In this document: piece after piece, positions 1-5,900 of the stretch
Layout: each line of letters starts with the position of its first letter
How positions within the stretch are numbered: position 1 is the first letter of the stretch
Assembly: GCA_041855735.1 (NCBI GenBank)
Contig: JBHAEV010000148.1
Span: forward strand, 1-5,900
DNA from: CALALP01 sp041855735
Lineage (GTDB): Bacteria > Bacillota > Clostridia > Lachnospirales > Lachnospiraceae
Reading direction: 5' to 3'
Length of the DNA: 5,900 nucleotides
Notes under the pieces: generated by a model
Seen by the model: the letters and a program-made list of their open reading frames with translations, nothing else
Databases searched by the model: none
Told to the model about the DNA's origin: nothing
Made by a program: the position numbers and the translations under genes

Positions 1-898
1 CGATGCCGAAAGGCAGGCGAATCGTACCTCCGTGAAAATGGCCGGAAAGCGCCAAATCCGCCCCCCATTTCGCATATGTTTTTGTAAACAATGGAGAATG
101 CGCCAGAAGAATCCGAAATTTCCCGTCATCCTCTCCCTCATGAAACTTCGACGAAATATATTCCTCATCCATCTTTGGCGTGCGAAACTTCCGATAATAT
201 TTGTAATCCATATTGAAACCGTAAATCCTTACCCCTTTAAAGTCCGCAAAAGCATCACTCAGATAAATCACCCCGATATTCTTTAAATAACCGATGTACC
301 TTTCATACTCCACACGCCGCTTTTTTTGCAGTTTTTCAGACACTTCGACATGCTTCTTACTGCGACCTTCTCCGGACGCATCGCGATACGATTCTTTTCC
401 GCCTTCTACGGTCTCACCGCCATGCGATTCCTTTCCACACTCTCCGGACGCATCGTCACACTTCCCTCTATAAACTTCTTCAAAATCCCCGCGCATTCTC
501 TCTTCGTGGTTTCCGTTCGCATAATAAACAGGGAACTTTTCCGACAAAGCCTTGCATAAGCCTTCACTGACCGACGTAAAAACTTCTTTCTTACAAACAA
601 TCAAATCACCGCCGATCAGAACGGCATCCGGATTCACTGTTTCAATTTCCTCAATCAGCCTTTGATTTTTGTTTCCGAAATCATGCTCATGCAAATCGCT
701 AAGAAACACAAAAGTCATCGGAACACGTATTTTTGACGTGTTCATTCTGTACTCTCTGACAACTAGAGCCTCTTTTTCATATTCGGAACGAAAATATCCC
801 AATACTGTGATTGTTACAACAATCAACACTAAAACCCACAACACCAGACACCTCTTTTTCTTTTCCCTGAATTTCCGGTTTTCATGATTTCCGGCCAT
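1..898 (-). CDS. Membrane-anchored calcineurin-like metallophosphoesterase (3' end beyond the window)
   Basis: Translating the minus strand from the ATG at 898 gives 299 codons that stay open to the left edge, so the C-terminus is missing. Residues 1-16 are basic and residues about 17-36 form one hydrophobic segment (LVLWVLVLIVVTITVLGYF), a likely signal anchor placing the catalytic domain outside the membrane. The metallophosphoesterase motifs follow in order: SDLH (D68, H70), GGDL (D98), GNHE (N130, H131), AHSP (H267) and SGHFHGG (H287, H289). These are the usual ligands of a two-metal centre that hydrolyses phosphoesters; the substrate cannot be told. The layout resembles YkuE-type enzymes. 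Residues 145-178 are a Gly/Glu/Ser-rich insert of 12-residue repeats, not normally part of the fold. An in-frame TGA at 902-904 makes 898 the furthest upstream start; its ribosome binding site is weak (GAAAG just before the ATG). Family is confident, function is not. Confidence 0.9.
   Translation of the reverse strand, partial: MAGNHENRKFREKKKRCLVLWVLVLIVVTITVLGYFRSEYEKEALVVREYRMNTSKIRVPMTFVFLSDLHEHDFGNKNQRLIEEIETVNPDAVLIGGDLIVCKKEVFTSVSEGLCKALSEKFPVYYANGNHEERMRGDFEEVYRGKCDDASGECGKESHGGETVEGGKESYRDASGEGRSKKHVEVSEKLQKKRRVEYERYIGYLKNIGVIYLSDAFADFKGVRIYGFNMDYKYYRKFRTPKMDEEYISSKFHEGEDDGKFRILLAHSPLFTKTYAKWGADLALSGHFHGGTIRLPFGI
368..470 (-). repeat. Degenerate 36-bp in-frame tandem repeat inside the phosphoesterase gene
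   Basis: About three units of a 36-bp repeat lie at roughly 368-400, 404-436 and 439-466. A 15-bp stretch, tctccggacgcatcg, is identical at 369-383 and 441-455, two periods (72 bp) apart. The motif cgattcttttcc at 389-400 recurs with one change at 425-436. The encoded 12-residue units read GKCDDASGEC (shortened), GKESHGGETVEG and GKESYRDASGEG, residues 145-178. The period is a multiple of three, so copy-number changes would keep the frame. The segment is hydrophilic and probably a flexible surface loop or linker. Confidence 0.8.
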
Positions 899-934
899 CT
901 TTCATATTTTCATGATCTCCGGCTATCTTTCACA
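879..934. repeat. Imperfect 28-bp direct repeat spanning the phosphoesterase start codon
   Basis: Positions 879-906 and 907-934 are adjacent copies of a 28-bp unit matching at 25 of 28 positions; all three differences are C/T transitions. The gene-proximal copy carries the start codon (ATGGCCGG on the minus strand), while the upstream copy has ATAGCCGG, so the start is lost there. The period is not a multiple of three, so an ATG in the upstream copy would read another frame. Confidence 0.85.
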
Positions 935-1369
935 TCTTTTATCGTACCGCACTGCACCGTTTTCATCCCCGTTTCAAACGTGAACTCCAACACGCATCAT
1001 CCGGCATAAACAAGTCGCAGGATATCATTTATAATATTCTTTACGAAAGTATTTCACAATAATGTTTCGTATATTCTGTAACCAGCAAAACAAATTCCTG
1101 AAAACAGATTGAAAAAACTTCTTTTTTTTTCGAAACTATTTTTAAATCTGTTTCGCTTTCCGGTTCCACCTGTTCTCTCTGTTTATCCGAAAGATGCTCC
1201 AATCATATTATGCCACATTTGATTGTTCGCAATCTAATATCAGATAACAGTATATCATACTTTGATTTAAAAAATCTATAAATTTTTGCTGTCTTTTCAA
1301 ATATTTTCCTTTCTTTTCATGCGGATAATTTTAATCGATGAATGGATCGAATAGGAACCAGATGTCGAT
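905..1369. other. AT-rich intergenic region, no convincing gene
   Basis: This stretch lies between the phosphoesterase start and the terminator behind the glycohydrolase gene. It holds the upstream copy of the 28-bp repeat, one possible minus-strand promoter, and a small GATTG-TTCG-CAATC hairpin at 1221-1234. An unsupported 53-codon minus-strand open frame occupies 1041-1202: its only start is TTG, without a ribosome binding site. Otherwise there are A/T runs and no recognisable RNA or protein gene. Confidence 0.7.
1031..1059 (-). promoter_or_regulatory. Possible sigma-A-type promoter for the phosphoesterase gene
   Basis: On the minus strand TTGTGA (1059-1054, four of six to TTGACA) and TATTAT (1036-1031, five of six to TATAAT) are separated by exactly 17 bases. 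The orientation is right for the gene starting at 898, and it would give a leader of about 125 nt. The surroundings are AT-rich, where such matches also arise by chance, so confidence is moderate. Confidence 0.5.
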
Positions 1370-1404
1370 AAAAAATCACCCGCCCTTCCGGTGAGTGATT
1401 TTTT
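1370..1404 (-). terminator. Intrinsic terminator behind the PARG-like gene (nearly symmetric)
   Basis: AAAAAATCAC at 1370-1379 is perfectly complementary to GTGATTTTTT at 1395-1404, and CCG/CGG can extend the stem around a short loop. Read on the minus strand, the G/C-containing stem ends in a run of six T, 73 bases after the stop codon at 1478. It also has six T on the plus strand, so it could work in both directions, though no plus-strand gene needs it. Confidence 0.75.
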
Positions 1405-1460
1405 AATCCTGCGTATATTGAACATGAATGAAACGTTTTTTCTCTTCTTCGCATCACACC

Positions 1461-1481
1461 TTGATGTTTGGAAAACATTAA
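1461..1481. other. Small hairpin over the stop codon of the PARG-like gene
   Basis: ATGTTT (1464-1469) and AAACAT (1473-1478) form a perfect 6-bp stem with a GGA loop, extendable through a G-U and two A-T pairs to 1461-1481. It covers the TAA stop (1480-1478). No T run follows on the minus strand, so it is not a terminator by itself; it might protect the mRNA 3' end or be chance. Confidence 0.3.
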
Positions 1482-3208
1482 ACCAACGAATAGATATCCG
1501 CGTCTTCTCCGCTAGGCGTATTGCCGCTCTCCGGCATCTCTACAATGAATCGGATTCGCATCCGATTCTCCGATTCTTTAAACGAAGTAAAGTCATAGCC
1601 GAGTTTTGCATACAATGATTGACCGGATTTGAGGAGAACACTGAGAACAACCATAATCTCACCCGCATCATCCCTTGTCAGATACATTTGATAATCTCTC
1701 TTTTCGGCATTCAGGAATTTAACAATACCCTCATGCCGCAAATACTCCATGATCTGTTCCTGGTATCGGATATACTTTTCACCGTAGCCGCCGGCATGCA
1801 CCGCCAGATTCTTTGTCAGTACGGATCTTTTCCAAATCATATGTTCAATGTCCGTAACAAAGCGATCACCGGGCTTATCCGAGTCATTGCAAAAATCAAA
1901 ATCCATCGCGGAAAAAATCAAATTCAGGCTGATTTCCCTTCCGCTGTCGCAACGATAAAGTTGCGCATAAAAGAACCTGTTGCCCGAAAAATACCCGCGT
2001 GCATAACCCACATCCGCATCGGTGCAATCCGGTCTGCTCCAATGAATGACCGGAAACGGGTATTTTGAAAACTGTGGTTTCTTTGAAACTAATTTTGTTA
2101 AAGTATTAGTGTGATGGTTTGATTTTTGGAAAGCATCGGAAACATGGTTATCCTTCCGACTTCCGGTGGCGTCGATACCGGTACTGCCGATGTTACCGAC
2201 ATCACCCGCGGTATCGACGCTACTGCGGACATTGACATTACCGGCACCTCCTGCGGTATCGATGCTGCCGCGGGCATTGATGTTATCAACACCTCCTATG
2301 GTATCGACGACGCCGACATTGACAACAACCGGTATTTCGTGATCCGTATTGTTTTTCTCCCTTGCCACACAGCGCTCCCGAAAAACATCGGCAAACACGG
2401 TATAATTCGGTTTTTCGGGTTTCGTATCATGCACTGCAAAAACAATATGCTTGAAATAATGCAGCATCTGCTCTTCCATCAAGACTGCATGCATGTCTGT
2501 CGCAACATCCGCTACATCATTTCCATAGGCACCGCATCCCCACGGACCGAGTATCAAACTGTCATACCCCAGATGAATCGCCACATGAAACGCCTTTCGC
2601 AGTTTATTCCTTCGTTCTGCGGACAGTTGAAGTTTCGTCAGTTTCGAAGCCTTCCCCCGTACATTCGGCGCAGGCAGTGACAATACCGATGTGGTGAAAC
2701 TCTCTTCCAGATATTCACCGGAAGCCTTTCGAAAAACTTCCACATGCGGCGAAACCAGCATATAATCCGAATCCGTAGCCAAATCCGAAGTGGTCGAATT
2801 GACTTCATACATAATTCTTGCATCCGGTGCGGAGATGCTTTGATACAAACTGCTCTGCCTGCACAAAACCTCTTCCTGCGCATTCGCCCCCTTCAGAAAA
2901 CCTCCTCCGGGAGAATTGGCATTGGCAAAACTCAGTACCAATGCCGACTTTCCTTGATTGCAAACATCACGCGCGGCTTCATAGCTGTTTCGTTCATTTA
3001 CTTCAATGAATGTAATATCATGCAACATGGGACGCCGCGCATTGCTTGATATGATCTCTTCGATTCGATTCGGAGAAAAAACTTCAACCTCCGTACGATC
3101 GTTAAAACTCAGTCTTAAATATTTTCTGATATTGTCAAAAAGATAGAAACCGCTGTTTAATATCTCGAGATTTTCCTCGACAATCTTTCGTCTTGACTCT
3201 CTACTCAT
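1478..3208 (-). CDS. Microbial-type poly(ADP-ribose) glycohydrolase (TIGR02452-like) with repeat linker and unknown C-terminal domain
   Basis: The 576-residue product has three parts. Residues 1 to about 280 match the microbial PARG / TIGR02452 family, macrodomain-fold enzymes that cleave ADP-ribose polymers. The PARG signature is intact: GGG (101-103), seven residues, then QEE (111-113), with E112 and E113 as expected catalytic glutamates. A second glycine-rich loop, GPWGCGAYGN (221-230), fits the diphosphate-binding loop. Residues about 285-355 are a low-complexity linker with 15-residue repeats. Residues about 378-560 hold a mixed hydrophobic/charged, apparently globular region that I do not recognise. 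Family members are usually a single domain of about 260-280 residues, so this one is about twice the usual length. No signal peptide or membrane segment is seen, so it should be cytoplasmic. AGGGA at 3221-3217, eight bases before the ATG, supports the start. The gene stands alone between its own promoter and terminator. Enzyme family is confident; the target and the C-terminal role are unknown. Confidence 0.9.
   Translation of the reverse strand: MSRESRRKIVEENLEILNSGFYLFDNIRKYLRLSFNDRTEVEVFSPNRIEEIISSNARRPMLHDITFIEVNERNSYEAARDVCNQGKSALVLSFANANSPGGGFLKGANAQEEVLCRQSSLYQSISAPDARIMYEVNSTTSDLATDSDYMLVSPHVEVFRKASGEYLEESFTTSVLSLPAPNVRGKASKLTKLQLSAERRNKLRKAFHVAIHLGYDSLILGPWGCGAYGNDVADVATDMHAVLMEEQMLHYFKHIVFAVHDTKPEKPNYTVFADVFRERCVAREKNNTDHEIPVVVNVGVVDTIGGVDNINARGSIDTAGGAGNVNVRSSVDTAGDVGNIGSTGIDATGSRKDNHVSDAFQKSNHHTNTLTKLVSKKPQFSKYPFPVIHWSRPDCTDADVGYARGYFSGNRFFYAQLYRCDSGREISLNLIFSAMDFDFCNDSDKPGDRFVTDIEHMIWKRSVLTKNLAVHAGGYGEKYIRYQEQIMEYLRHEGIVKFLNAEKRDYQMYLTRDDAGEIMVVLSVLLKSGQSLYAKLGYDFTSFKESENRMRIRFIVEMPESGNTPSGEDADIYSLV
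2159..2330 (-). repeat. Degenerate 45-bp in-frame tandem repeat encoding the linker of the PARG-like protein
   Basis: Four units lie end to end at 2159-2200 (42 bp), 2201-2245 (45), 2246-2290 (45) and 2291-2330 (40). Each contains a version of ggtatcgacgc or ggcgtcgatac. The encoded 15-residue units at residues about 300-344 read VDTIGGVDNINARG, SIDTAGGAGNVNVRS and SVDTAGDVGNIGSTG. The period is three times fifteen, so the frame survives unit gain or loss. The units are Gly/Asp/Asn/Val-rich and likely disordered. Confidence 0.8.
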
Positions 3209-3418
3209 TTCCCATATCCCTAACCATCTTTCTTATTTTAAACTTTGTGCTCCGTCTCACCTGCAAATCATCTCGAATTTCATCGGTTTACAGGGAATTC
3301 CGGTAATTCTTTTCACTTCGCAGCACAAATCTCACCCGAACCTGCGCTATCCCTGCACAATTATTCGGCAACAAAACGAGCCTTTCATGTGTATAATAGA
3401 CAGCAGTTAATTTAATTA
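3209..3418 (-). other. Long untranslated leader of the PARG-like gene
   Basis: About 200 bases between the predicted transcription start and the ATG at 3208 contain no recognisable gene. I see no known riboswitch motif or terminator-type hairpin with a T run. A nine-codon frame (ATG at 3227, TAG at 3203-3201) overlaps the real start in another frame; it could be a leader peptide but nothing further supports it. Confidence 0.5.
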
Positions 3419-3447
3419 ATTATACAATATTTTAACTATAATGGCAA
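3419..3447 (-). promoter_or_regulatory. Sigma-A-type promoter for the PARG-like gene
   Basis: On the minus strand TTGCCA (3447-3442, five of six to TTGACA) is followed after exactly 17 bases by a perfect TATAAT (3424-3419). Transcription would start near 3412, leaving a leader of about 200 nt before the ATG at 3208. The A/T-only tract just upstream on this strand (about 3448-3475) includes a perfect inverted repeat, AAAAATT-aat-AATTTTT, at 3450-3466, and could act as an UP element. This is the best promoter match in the window. Confidence 0.8.
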
Positions 3448-3545
3448 TCAAAAATTAATAATTTTTAATTTTTTGCCCAAACCGTTTATTCCCGGTATTT
3501 GAAATAATAACACAAAATATTCCCGGTTGAAACGTTCGCATCTTT

Positions 3546-3591
3546 ATAAAAAAATAAATGCGAGCCGGGTGATTGCCCCATTCGCATTTAT
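3546..3591 (-). terminator. Intrinsic terminator of the ABC exporter operon
   Basis: ATAAATGCGA (3554-3563) and TCGCATTTAT (3582-3591) form a perfect 10-bp stem, with an inner GGG/CCC pairing possible in the loop. On the minus strand the stem runs into seven T (3554-3548). It lies about 42 bases after the permease stop codon, in the position and orientation expected to end this operon. Confidence 0.85.
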
Positions 3592-3633
3592 CTTCAAACT
3601 TTTGCTGATTCGACTTCCTCACTATAATTCGTC

Positions 3634-4851
3634 TTACTCAAATCGCAATGCTTCGATCGGATCTTTTTTCGCTGCCTTGTTCGCCGGGTAGAGTCCGAAG
3701 AACAGTCCGACGATGGCGGAAAAACCGACTGCCACCACAATGCTGATCGGTGAAATAACAACGGCGGTATTCGTCGCCACACCGAGTATCGAAACAATCG
3801 TCACCGCCATGAGAACACCGAGAATGCCTCCCACAGCAGACAATACTGCCGATTCAATCAGAAATTGTGTCAGAATGTCCTTGGTGGTCGCACCGAGCGC
3901 CTTGCGTATACCGATCTCTCTTGTTCTCTCGGTCACGCTCACCAGCATGATATTCATAATACCGATACCGCCAACCAGAAGGGAAATACCTGCAATGGCT
4001 CCCAATACCATACTGACCGTCCCGAGTACCGCATCGGTTTGCTGGAAATTATTCTCCGCCGTATATACTTCATAGTCGGTATCCGCTCGCTGCTTATACC
4101 GCACCAAATACGTTTTGAAATCCTTGTAGAATTTTTTGATTTCCTCCATGTTCATGCTTTTATCGGCAAAAATCCGCAGCCGGTACATCGAATTATGTTC
4201 GCTTTTAAACAGGCTGAACGGTACAAAGGCTTCACTCGAGCCGCCGCCGACACTCAAAAGCGCCTCTTCGATCGGTGAGAGTTTCTGTGTGTACACACCC
4301 ACAATGGTAAATTCCTGCATATCCCGAAGAAATTCTGCCCGAAACTTTCTGCCGATTACCTCCGTCGTGCCGAACAATTCCTGTGCGTCCTCGTCCTTGA
4401 TCACGATGTTTCGAAACGAATTTATCTCATCGGATTCATTTAAAAACCGGCCTTTCACAATCTTTAAAGTCGGCTGGAAGTCCAGGTAATTCGGACGAAC
4501 ACCCTGATAACTCAAATTCTTTTTCTTCAATATGGTCTTCACTTCCACCGATGTCGCATCATTCGCATCGATGTATCGGATTTGTTCCGGAAACACTTTT
4601 ACAAACTGGTCGATATCATCGAGATTGAATAAATCTCTCTCTCCGGGATTCTCCATATTAACAACGACAATTCCCATCGTAATTCCGACATTGCTGAACA
4701 AATCCGAAAACATCTTTCGGACGGAATCCCCGAGTGCATTGGTGATAATCACCGCTCCGATTCCGATGATAATGCCGAGCATGGTCAGAAACGAACGCAT
4801 CTTATTGGTATACAGAGCCGCCAATGCCATTTTCAAATTTTCAAACAACAT
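3634..4851 (-). CDS. MacB/FtsX-type ABC transporter permease
   Basis: The 405-residue protein has the standard MacB permease plan. An N-terminal LKMALAAL-type amphipathic start leads into TM1 (about 20-40) with the typical SFLTMLGIIIGIGAVI. A large extracytoplasmic domain (about 41-275) follows, then TM2 (about 277-305), the conserved cytoplasmic loop ERTREIGIRKALGA (308-321), TM3 (about 330-357) and TM4 (about 364-388). The tail YPANKAAKKDPIEALRFE is the family's usual ending. Such permeases do not pump across the lipid in the classical way but couple ATP use on the inside to movement of the outer domain, pushing peptides, antibiotics or lipoproteins. AGGAGG (4861-4856) sits four bases before the ATG and overlaps the ATPase stop codon, so translation is probably coupled. 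It should form a dimer with the ATPase encoded upstream. Length is normal and the gene is intact; the substrate cannot be read from the sequence. Confidence 0.95.
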   Translation of the reverse strand: MLFENLKMALAALYTNKMRSFLTMLGIIIGIGAVIITNALGDSVRKMFSDLFSNVGITMGIVVVNMENPGERDLFNLDDIDQFVKVFPEQIRYIDANDATSVEVKTILKKKNLSYQGVRPNYLDFQPTLKIVKGRFLNESDEINSFRNIVIKDEDAQELFGTTEVIGRKFRAEFLRDMQEFTIVGVYTQKLSPIEEALLSVGGGSSEAFVPFSLFKSEHNSMYRLRIFADKSMNMEEIKKFYKDFKTYLVRYKQRADTDYEVYTAENNFQQTDAVLGTVSMVLGAIAGISLLVGGIGIMNIMLVSVTERTREIGIRKALGATTKDILTQFLIESAVLSAVGGILGVLMAVTIVSILGVATNTAVVISPISIVVAVGFSAIVGLFFGLYPANKAAKKDPIEALRFE

Positions 4852-4859
4852 ATGACCTC

Positions 4860-5645
4860 CTACCCCGCAAATGCCGTCGGATGTTCATTGATACGATCCG
4901 AAATCAGCATCCCGTCTTTAAACTTCAATATCCGATGCGTATACTCTGCAATATTGTCTTCATGAGTCACGACCACGACCGTATTCCCTTCGGCATTCAA
5001 TTTTGCAAACAATTCCATAATTTCAACGGAGGAACGGGAGTCCAGATTTCCCGTCGGCTCATCCGCCAGAATCAACGGAGGACGGTTGGTCAGTGCTCTG
5101 GCAATGGCAACTCTTTGCCTTTGACCTCCGGACAATTCGTTCGGCTCATGCTCGGTACGGTTGGAAAGACCGACCATATCCAAAAGTTCCAGGGCTCTCT
5201 CCCTCCTCTTTGTCATGGAGTATCTCGCATAGGTCATCGGAATTTCCACATTTTTCAACACCGACATTCGCGATATCAGGTTAAACGATTGGAAAACAAA
5301 ACCGAGCTTTTGATTGCGTATCTTACTCAATTCGTCATCGCTCATCTGCGATACATCAATCCCGTCCAGAAAGTACTTCCCGAGTGTGGGGCGATCCAGA
5401 CATCCCAGAATGTTCAGCAAAGTCGACTTGCCGGAGCCGGACTGTCCCATGATTGCGACAAATTCACCTTGCTTGATGGAAAGATTGACCTTGTTTAAAC
5501 CGAGCACCTTGACAGCGCCGGTATCATAGATCTTGACCAAGTCTTCAATGCGAATGATTTCCTTTTGATCCGCACCGTCCTCTTTTGATCCTCTTGTGAT
5601 ATCCCCCTTCTTTGCGAGGGCATTTTTTTTAAACAGATTCATCAT
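4860..5645 (-). CDS. MacB/LolD-type ABC transporter ATP-binding protein
   Basis: All nucleotide-binding motifs are present in this 261-residue protein: Walker A GQSGSGKST (67-75), Q-loop VFQSFNL (Q119), ABC signature LSGGQ (171-175), Walker B LILADEP (191-197) with catalytic E196, D-loop GNLD (199-202) and the switch histidine H228 in VVTHE. The sequence is typical of the LolD/MacB/FtsE-like subfamily, so it should power the permease encoded just downstream. It is about 30 residues longer than usual, owing to a charged N-terminal tail (residues 1-30) before the first strand, IRIEDLVKIY. Two ATG codons occur in a row, at 5645 and 5642. AGGTG (5654-5650) overlaps the adaptor's TAG stop and is four or seven bases from them, so 5642 may be the true start. 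The permease's ribosome binding site lies across this gene's own stop codon, which points to coupled expression. Confidence 0.95.
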   Translation of the reverse strand: MMNLFKKNALAKKGDITRGSKEDGADQKEIIRIEDLVKIYDTGAVKVLGLNKVNLSIKQGEFVAIMGQSGSGKSTLLNILGCLDRPTLGKYFLDGIDVSQMSDDELSKIRNQKLGFVFQSFNLISRMSVLKNVEIPMTYARYSMTKRRERALELLDMVGLSNRTEHEPNELSGGQRQRVAIARALTNRPPLILADEPTGNLDSRSSVEIMELFAKLNAEGNTVVVVTHEDNIAEYTHRILKFKDGMLISDRINEHPTAFAG

Positions 5646-5652
5646 ACTTCAC

Positions 5653-5884
5653 CTATTCCGACAGTTGTGAGAGCACCGACTGTCCGTCCGTCAGGTCGGC
5701 ATCAAACACCTTCACGAATTTGATTTCTTCCATGGATACTCCTTCAAACGGCAGGGATTTCAATTCGATATTCATATCCCCTTCGATGCCGGTCTCCACT
5801 TCCGAAATTCGAATCGTTTCGCTATTGTCATTGCCTTTTACGATGAATTGCATGACTCGCTTTCCGCTTCCGTCATCGCCGATG
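5653..5884 (-). CDS. C-terminal end of an HlyD/MacA-like periplasmic-adaptor (membrane fusion) protein, partial
   Basis: An open frame ends at the TAG at 5655-5653 and runs upstream to the end of genuine sequence, giving 76 residues from IGDDGSGKRV to VLSQLSE. An internal ATG at 5853 would give only 66 residues, but the open frame continues past it, so this is a fragment rather than a small gene. The pattern (short strand, charged turn, a glycine-rich VETGIEGDMNIEL segment, then DADLTDGQSVL) fits the C-terminal domain of RND/ABC adaptors, where a strand containing a TGI-type motif is followed by a 'L-x-D-G-x-x-V' ending. Its place directly before a MacB-type ATPase and permease supports this strongly, since adaptor-ATPase-permease is the common order in Gram-positive bacteria. 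The domain match alone is moderate. In-frame codons beyond 5884 come from adapter sequence and must not be translated. Confidence 0.8.
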
Positions 5885-5900
5885 AGATCGGAAGAGCACA
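5885..5900. other. Illumina TruSeq adapter remnant at the contig end
   Basis: AGATCGGAAGAGCACA at 5885-5900 is identical to the first 16 bases of the standard TruSeq read-1 adapter and runs exactly to the end of the window. A match of this length at a sequence end is very unlikely by chance. It is best explained as untrimmed adapter, so the true insert ends at about 5884. Confidence 0.95.

Noticed and set aside
406..600. 64-codon minus-strand open frame
   Set aside because: Same strand but another frame than the phosphoesterase, which has all its metal-binding motifs through this region.
1041..1202. 53-codon minus-strand open frame in the intergenic region
   Set aside because: Only a TTG start without a ribosome binding site, no recognisable motif, and a possible promoter overlaps or adjoins its end. 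A chance frame or decayed remnant cannot be separated from a real gene.
1221..1234. GATTG-TTCG-CAATC hairpin
   Set aside because: Only five base pairs, no T run and no gene end beside it; likely chance.
1619..2068. 149-codon plus-strand open frame
   Set aside because: Antisense to the C-terminal part of the PARG-like gene, with no start signal and no family resemblance.
2159..2330. Repeats considered as a CRISPR array
   Set aside because: Units are contiguous, diverged and in frame within a coding region, with no unique spacers and no cas genes nearby.
2126..2680. 184-codon plus-strand open frame
   Set aside because: It lies wholly antisense to the PARG-like gene; its openness comes largely from the 45-bp repeat keeping frames open. 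No ribosome binding site or recognisable product.
4824..5498. 224-codon plus-strand open frame
   Set aside because: Antisense to the ATPase gene, whose complete set of ABC motifs shows the real coding strand.

Overview
The window looks like a chromosomal piece of a Gram-positive, Clostridia-type bacterium, perhaps Lachnospiraceae-like. This is inferred from protein style, AT-rich intergenic DNA and strong AGGAGG-type ribosome binding sites; no marker gene fixes the taxon. All five genes recognised lie on the minus strand, so transcription runs from right to left.

Right part (about 3546-5884): a MacAB-type ABC export operon. The 3' end of a HlyD/MacA-like adaptor gene is followed by an ATPase and then an FtsX/MacB-type permease. 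The genes are packed so that each ribosome binding site overlaps the preceding stop codon, and the operon ends at an intrinsic terminator. The last 16 bases (5885-5900) match the start of the Illumina TruSeq adapter. The contig therefore ends inside the adaptor gene, and those bases are not biological.

Middle (about 1370-3475): a single-gene unit with a good sigma-A promoter, a 576-residue protein and a terminator hairpin. The protein has an N-terminal microbial poly(ADP-ribose) glycohydrolase domain with an intact GGG-N7-QEE signature, a Gly/Asp/Val-rich linker built from 45-bp tandem repeats, and a C-terminal region of about 200 residues that I do not recognise.

Left part (1-1060): a membrane-anchored calcineurin-like metallophosphoesterase whose 3' end is cut by the window edge. 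It carries an in-frame 36-bp (12-residue) repeat insert just after the GNHE motif. Its start codon lies in one copy of a 28-bp direct repeat whose other copy has ATA instead of ATG. About 465 bp of AT-rich DNA upstream hold a possible promoter and no convincing gene.

The exporter proteins should work as one complex. Nothing in the sequence ties the glycohydrolase or the phosphoesterase to it or to each other beyond shared orientation. No mobile element, CRISPR array, tRNA or rRNA is visible.
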